This document shows, piece by piece, positions 61,398 through 64,000 of a stretch of 64,000 bases of DNA. Source of the stretch: Jeotgalibacillus marinus (GTDB lineage: Bacteria > Bacillota > Bacilli > Bacillales > Jeotgalibacillaceae); NCBI RefSeq assembly GCF_040801915.1, contig NZ_JBFMIA010000001.1, forward strand, positions 310,001 through 374,000, given 5' to 3'. Numbering within the stretch: position 1 is the stretch's first letter; every line of letters begins with the position of its first letter. Both the position numbers and the translations under genes were made by a program. Below the pieces are notes generated by a model. It ran no database searches, was not told the origin of the DNA, and saw only the letters and a list, made by a program, of their open reading frames with translations.

Positions 61398-62687
61398 TTA
61401 ATCAACAAAATCAAATTCAAACTCCACAATTTTAACCGTATCACCATTCTCCGCCCCACGTTCACGAAGTGCGTCATCAACTCCCATAGCGCGCAACTGA
61501 CGAGCAAACCTGCGAATTGATTCTTCACGGCTGAAGTCCGTCATCTTGAATAGACGTTCAATTGAATCACCTGTAATTACGAAGCTACCATCTGATTCAC
61601 GTGTGATCTCAAAACTTTCTTGAACACCTTCATGCTTGTATAGAACACGATTGATCGTTTCATCAACTTCATCTTCTTGGAGTGGGAATTCTGGTGTTTT
61701 TTCAATTAGGTCAGCGACCGTATATAAAAGATCTTTTAACCCTTGTCTTGAGATGGCTGAGATTGGGAATACACGTACTTCTTCGCCCACTTTTTCACGG
61801 AACGTTTTCAAGTTTTCTTCTGACTCGGGCATGTCCATTTTATTTGCAACCACTACTTGTGGTCGCTCTGTTAGGCGTAAGTTATATTCTTTAAGCTCAT
61901 TGTTGATCGTCACGTAATCCTCATATGGATCGCGTCCTTCAATGGCTGACATATCCACCACATGAACAATCACACGTGTACGTTCGATATGGCGTAAAAA
62001 CTGATGTCCTAAACCAACTCCGGTATGAGCACCTTCAATTAAACCTGGTAGATCAGCCATAACAAAGCTTCTGCTATCATCTGTTTCAACCATTCCTAAA
62101 TTCGGTGCAATTGTTGTAAAGTGATATTCAGCAATTTTCGGCTTGGCTGATGACACAACGGATAGTAAGGTTGATTTACCTACACTAGGAAAACCCACTA
62201 AACCAACATCAGCTAAAAGCTTAAGCTCCATGACTACTTCACGCTCTTGCCCAGGCTCCCCTTTTTCAGAAAGTTCAGGCGCTGGGTTTGCAGGTGTAGC
62301 GAATCGAGAGTTTCCTCTTCCTCCACGGCCACCTTTAGCGATAACCGCCTGCTGTCCATGTTCTGTTAAGTCAGCAATCACTTCACCCGATACCTCATCT
62401 TTAACAACTGTGCCCGGTGGAACTTTTACGATCATGTGATCTGCACCACGACCGTGTTGATTTTTCGACATACCATTTTCACCTTTTGGTGCTTTAAAAT
62501 GGCGTTGGTAACGGAAATCCATAAGGGTTCTTAAACCTTCTTCGACGATAAAAATAACGCTTGCACCTTTACCACCGTCCCCACCAGCCGGACCACCTTT
62601 TGGTACATATTTTTCACGACGAAAGGCAACCAAGCCATCCCCGCCGTCGCCACCTTTTACATAAATCTTGACCTGATCAACAAACAT
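61398..62687 (-). CDS. obg: Obg GTPase (ObgE/CgtA)
   Basis: A 429-residue essential GTPase in 50S maturation, stress response and sporulation. The glycine-rich Obg fold (about 1-158, with PKGGPAGGDGGKGASVIF), the G domain (GFPSVGKSTLL, DLPGLIEGA, NKMD) and the C-terminal OCT domain are all visible. ATG 62685-62687 follows AGGAGG; the frame opens 14 codons earlier. It is co-transcribed with spo0B (25-base gap), as in B. subtilis. Confidence 0.96.
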   Translation of the reverse strand: MFVDQVKIYVKGGDGGDGLVAFRREKYVPKGGPAGGDGGKGASVIFIVEEGLRTLMDFRYQRHFKAPKGENGMSKNQHGRGADHMIVKVPPGTVVKDEVSGEVIADLTEHGQQAVIAKGGRGGRGNSRFATPANPAPELSEKGEPGQEREVVMELKLLADVGLVGFPSVGKSTLLSVVSSAKPKIAEYHFTTIAPNLGMVETDDSRSFVMADLPGLIEGAHTGVGLGHQFLRHIERTRVIVHVVDMSAIEGRDPYEDYVTINNELKEYNLRLTERPQVVVANKMDMPESEENLKTFREKVGEEVRVFPISAISRQGLKDLLYTVADLIEKTPEFPLQEDEVDETINRVLYKHEGVQESFEITRESDGSFVITGDSIERLFKMTDFSREESIRRFARQLRAMGVDDALRERGAENGDTVKIVEFEFDFVD

Positions 62688-62712
62688 GTGTGATCCTCCT
62701 AATTTTTCTCTA

Positions 62713-63261
62713 TCAATCCTGCTGTTCAAGCGTAAATGTTGCTACTACTATGAACTCAGTTTTTGATGAAACCTCCCATTCAAGCTCCGGTCCACCTAAA
62801 TCTGACATTAGATCTTCTGGAGCACTCGATAAAGGGTGACCATCATATTCTAGCGTGATTTGAATAGAAGATTTTTCTTGGTCTACTTTAAAGAATAAGT
62901 ATAATTCGTTATTCACCTCATCCGGCACAGACTTTTCAATTTTGTCCACTACTTTTTTTGTCCATTCAAAAATTGTTGTGTCCATCTCTTGAGGAATCTG
63001 TCCTTCATTCAGTAGTTCATATTTGACAAATAAGCGCGCAGAACGGTTCCAATTATACGTTAAAAGCCATTCTGAAAATCTAGGGACGCCAAGTGAAGAA
63101 AGTTGTGCTTCTTGACGCACTTCAATAATAATCTCTTCAATCACTTTTTTCGCACGATCAATATTCGATAATTCTATGTTTCCTTTAATCACTTGCAACC
63201 GATTCATCCAGTCGTGTCGACTATGCTGAAGCAGCTCAAGTGATCGAATCGAATTCTTCAT
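62713..63261 (-). CDS. spo0B: Spo0B phosphotransferase of the sporulation phosphorelay
   Basis: Spo0B passes phosphate from Spo0F to Spo0A. The 182-residue protein starts with the helical dimerisation part holding LLQHSRHDWMNRLQVIKGN; the phosphorylated His is H16 (H30 in B. subtilis). The C-terminal part is a degenerate kinase-like fold. ATG 63259-63261 has GGAGGG upstream; the frame is open 7 codons further. Sequence beyond the H-box is poorly conserved, as usual for this family. Confidence 0.92.
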   Translation of the reverse strand: MKNSIRSLELLQHSRHDWMNRLQVIKGNIELSNIDRAKKVIEEIIIEVRQEAQLSSLGVPRFSEWLLTYNWNRSARLFVKYELLNEGQIPQEMDTTIFEWTKKVVDKIEKSVPDEVNNELYLFFKVDQEKSSIQITLEYDGHPLSSAPEDLMSDLGGPELEWEVSSKTEFIVVATFTLEQQD

Positions 63262-63312
63262 CGGCACCCTCCTATTTAACATGACTTATCTTTTACAAAT
63301 ATCATGTAACTT

Positions 63313-63321
63313 AGTATAGCA
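63313..63321 (-). promoter_or_regulatory. Possible extended -10 promoter of spo0B-obg
   Basis: TGC-TATACT on the minus strand (TATACT 63313-63318) follows the rpmA terminator and lies about 50 bases before spo0B. No -35 match. Confidence 0.4.
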
Positions 63322-63345
63322 AAAACACAAAAATTACGCGCAAAA

Positions 63346-63388
63346 AAAGACAAAAAAGAAAACTCCAACCGAAAACGGTCAGAGTTTC
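63346..63388 (-). terminator. Terminator of the prp-rpmA operon
   Basis: On the minus strand AAACTCTGACCG pairs with CGGTTGGAGTTT (two G-U pairs) around TTTT, followed by TCTTTTTTGTC. Confidence 0.78.
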
Positions 63389-63395
63389 TTATACC

Positions 63396-63686
63396 TTACG
63401 CTTCCTGTACTACAGGATAGACGCTGACTTTTTTCTTATCACGGCCAACACGCTCGAAACGAACGACGCCGTCTGCTTTAGCGAAAAGAGTGTCATCTCC
63501 TCCGCGACCTACGTTAGCACCAGGGTAAATCTTAGTTCCACGCTGACGGTAAAGGATTGAACCACCTGAAACGAACTGTCCATCCGCACGCTTAGCACCT
63601 AAACGCTTAGAACGTGAATCACGACCATTCTTAGTAGAACCTACTCCCTTTTTCGATGCGAAAAATTGAAGATCTAATCTCAACAT
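63396..63686 (-). CDS. rpmA: Ribosomal protein L27 with cleavable N-terminus
   Basis: A 96-residue bL27. It begins MLRLDLQFFASKKGVGSTKN; the LQFF/A site is the known Firmicutes cleavage motif for protease Prp, which exposes the functional N-terminus near the peptidyl-transferase centre. AGGAGG lies 8-9 bases before ATG 63684-63686. The prp gene is directly upstream. Confidence 0.97.
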   Translation of the reverse strand: MLRLDLQFFASKKGVGSTKNGRDSRSKRLGAKRADGQFVSGGSILYRQRGTKIYPGANVGRGGDDTLFAKADGVVRFERVGRDKKKVSVYPVVQEA

Positions 63687-63702
63687 ATACTCCACCTCCT
63701 AC

Positions 63703-64000
63703 TTATTTGAAGGTTATTTTAATGAATTGCCCATAATCTTGTTCAATCGTTTGCAACGATACAACCATTCCTTCTAGCAACAACTGAGCACGCTGATCTT
63801 CAGCTTCTTCAATTGTCTGGGGAAGATCAATTCGTAAAAAACCTCCAGTAGATGCCTGATTAATGACCGGTTCAATCGATGTAAGTGTCATTAAAGCATT
63901 CACAGTTCCGAAAGATACCGCTGATGCTCCAGCACAAACTAGATCCTTACCGTGTTCATCATAATCAGCATGTCCATCCATTTGAAAAGCTTGTATACGT
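63703..64000 (-). CDS. prp: Ribosomal-processing cysteine protease Prp, 5' end missing
   Basis: Prp (YsxB) cuts the L27 N-terminus before ribosome assembly. The visible 99 codons run off the window edge; the reading frame is still open (RIQAF) upstream of the internal ATG at 63979-63981, so that ATG is not the true start. Catalytic His and Cys are in MDGHADYDEHGKDLVCAGAS. The remaining domain ends QFIKITFK. Confidence 0.93.
   Translation of the reverse strand, partial: RIQAFQMDGHADYDEHGKDLVCAGASAVSFGTVNALMTLTSIEPVINQASTGGFLRIDLPQTIEEAEDQRAQLLLEGMVVSLQTIEQDYGQFIKITFK

Overview
The window is chromosomal DNA of an endospore-forming member of the Bacillaceae. It carries sda, sigK, spo0B, spoVB, safA and a bofC-like gene, strong AGGAGG ribosome binding sites, T-box leaders, and a gene order that, from memory, largely follows the Bacillus subtilis interval from yqzM/comEC to rpmA/prp. 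Moderate G+C and several acidic proteins would fit an alkaliphilic or halotolerant relative, but species is not established. Most genes lie on the minus strand. No tRNA, rRNA, prophage, insertion sequence or CRISPR array was seen.

Layout. 1-3.7 kb: end of yqzM, then the comEA-comEB-comEC DNA-uptake operon. 3.8-8.8 kb: the tightly overlapping yqeG-yqeH-aroE-yhbY-nadD-yqeK-rsfS-yqeM operon. 8.8-12.5 kb: the small checkpoint gene sda with two perfect DnaA boxes, divergent psd and pssA, an uninterrupted sigK, and mtnN. 12.6-24.7 kb: yrzA, yrrS, greA, udk, trhP2, trhP1, trmR, mltG, yrzB, ruvX, ireB, alaS with an Ala T-box, an AI-2E-type permease and a small zinc-ribbon protein. 24.8-34.1 kb: recD2, a TPR protein, mnmA with its cysteine desulfurase, cymR, rarA and a two-gene ABC exporter. 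34.2-43.5 kb: tcdA, a 6S RNA gene, aspS and hisS with a His T-box, an amidase with five SH3 domains, dtd and relA. 43.6-57.5 kb: apt, recJ, a LapA-domain protein, secDF, comN, spoVB, a DUF421 protein, yrzE, yajC, tgt, queA, a DUF2905 protein, ruvB, ruvA and a short bofC. 57.5-64 kb: a decayed coxA-like lipoprotein gene, repeat-rich safA, niaR, pheA, pheB, obg, spo0B, rpmA and the 3' part of prp.

How the genes fit together. Wobble-base tRNA modification is heavily represented: trhP1/trhP2/trmR (ho5U/mo5U), mnmA plus its sulfur donor (s2U), tgt/queA/yajC (queuosine genes with yajC downstream), and tcdA (cyclic t6A at position 37). Translation fidelity (alaS, aspS, hisS, dtd), ribosome assembly (yqeH, yhbY, rsfS, obg, rpmA/prp) and the stringent response (relA, apt) add to this. 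Recombination and repair genes (recJ, recD2, ruvAB, ruvX, rarA) form a second theme. Sporulation control forms a third: Sda and Spo0B act at entry, SigK with its BofC checkpoint acts late, and SpoVB and SafA act on cortex and coat. ComN, which in B. subtilis acts on comE mRNA, lies in the same window as its target operon.

The least ordinary items are: the sda/DnaA-box region, the 6S RNA gene whose opposite reading could pass for a small protein, the frameshifted coxA-like gene next to a BofC that lacks its C-terminal domain, and the perfect-period 39-base repeats of safA. I found no clearly new multi-gene system; this is mostly conserved core chromosome. Many start codons below are moved downstream of the longest possible reading frame because the Shine-Dalgarno sequence lies inside that longer frame.
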